Assembly: GCA_963978905.1 (NCBI GenBank) | Contig: OZ022260.1 | Coordinates: 19,890,334-19,954,333, forward strand | Length of the DNA stretch: 64,000 nucleotides | Direction of reading: 5' to 3' | Source of the DNA: Trichostrongylus colubriformis | Lineage: Eukaryota > Nematoda > Chromadorea > Rhabditida > Trichostrongylidae | In this document: one piece after another, positions 63,520 through 64,000 of the stretch | Position numbering within the stretch: the stretch's first letter is position 1 | Layout of the letters: every line of letters starts with the position of its first letter | Notes under the pieces: generated by a model | The model's database searches: none | What the model was told of the DNA's origin: nothing | The model's input: only the letters and a program-made list of their open reading frames with translations | Position numbers and translations under genes: made by a program

Positions 63520-64000
63520 GATAGGGTAAATTTGGACGAGAAGAAGAAAAAAGTGAAAGAAGTAATGAATATGTCGGGGTGCACAATAATACGACCATGA
63601 AGAAAAAATGGGTTGAGAGGGGGAGGGGGATGGCCATAATCCCGTGAAATACCTTGCGCTTATTTCGACGCTAACGACCTTTCCGTCAAGAGGCGAGAAG
63701 TCCGGACAAGTTTTCTGTTGGCATGTCGCCAAGCCAAGTATCAATGCACAAAAAATGCTACTCAAAAGTGATCTCATCGTCAATCGTGAATGAGCGAAGA
63801 CAACAGGTGGGAGGCAATGAGAAGCTATCAGTTGAAGTCAAAAAATTATACCTTTGGAGCCTCTACGAACAACTTACAGAGATCGATAACGTCGAAAGAG
63901 ATATTCAACTGTTTCGAAAAGAGCCTAAAACATGTCTCTTTACGAAAGCGAACCGCGATATATCCAAACCTGTCGCTGCTCCTTGGCCACTTCCGTTTCA
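63520..64000 (+). pseudogene. Three-copy gene-like repeat, copy C, runs off the right edge
   Basis: LDEKKKKVKEVMNM is followed by a stop, then in the frame of the copy B core ANDLSVKRREVRTS. The GC-rich block near 63,950 (GCTGCTCCTTGGCCACTTCC) matches 25,930 (GCATCTCCTTGGCCGCTCCC). From ATG 63,723 another frame (MSPSQVSMHKKCYSKVI, later YLWSLYEQLTEIDNVERDI) stays open to the window end. On the minus strand the frame from 63,777 starts with a clean signal-peptide-like MRSLLSSIFCALILGLATC. Which frame, if any, is used cannot be decided from one partial copy. Confidence 0.4.

Overview
The window looks like a repeat-dominated stretch of a nematode genome. The organism call rests on two matches to the nematode spliced leader SL1 (19,840-19,859 on +, 50,753-50,774 on -), TTTTCAG-type splice acceptors with one well-supported 60-nt intron, and the retroelement families present (Pao/BEL with a phlebovirus-type envelope, Ty3/gypsy). 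No housekeeping gene is recognised. Most of the sequence is mobile DNA of several ages, nested into one another.

Layout. 1-~9.2 kb: a large Pao/BEL element on the minus strand with an uninterrupted Gag-Pol-Env reading frame (348-8270), primer-binding site and 5' LTR. Its far end, including a further small ORF after a splice acceptor, runs off the left edge. 10.4-20.6 kb: several copies of a composite repeat ('E repeat': head, array of ~146-bp units, tail with an AC run), palindromic MITEs, an SL1 remnant and the first copy of a three-copy gene-like repeat. 20.6-29.2 kb: an AT-rich piece with a decayed Penelope-like GIY-YIG fragment, a frameshifted unknown gene, a Tc1-type MITE, a lysine/glutamate-rich protein gene built of 22-residue repeats (24,161-25,546), the second gene-like copy, and a TIR element with a tRNA-like module. 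29,244-34,124: a complete Ty3/gypsy element with GTCAC target duplication, damaged gag and intact pol. 34.1-42.8 kb: more E repeats, foldback elements and a mariner-derived palindrome. 42.8-45.4 kb: a decayed PIF/Harbinger transposase gene split by a TIR element. 45.4-52 kb: the least repetitive part, with small ORFs and candidate exons but no recognised protein. 52-64 kb: E repeats, a 2-kb foldback element, a 264-bp retroposed insert, a second mariner palindrome with its empty site visible elsewhere in the window, and the third gene-like copy running off the right edge.

The clearest novelties are: a sense-strand-specific excess of the pentamer CAATA across the whole BEL element (about 84 by hand count, roughly 9 expected, about 10 on the other strand), both inside and outside the coding frame; an SL1 remnant whose splice-donor TA is the insertion site of a MITE; a family of TIR elements carrying tRNA-like pol III boxes; and palindromes made of two mariner 3' ends. 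All coordinates come from reading the sequence by eye. Family names rest on motifs, not database searches.
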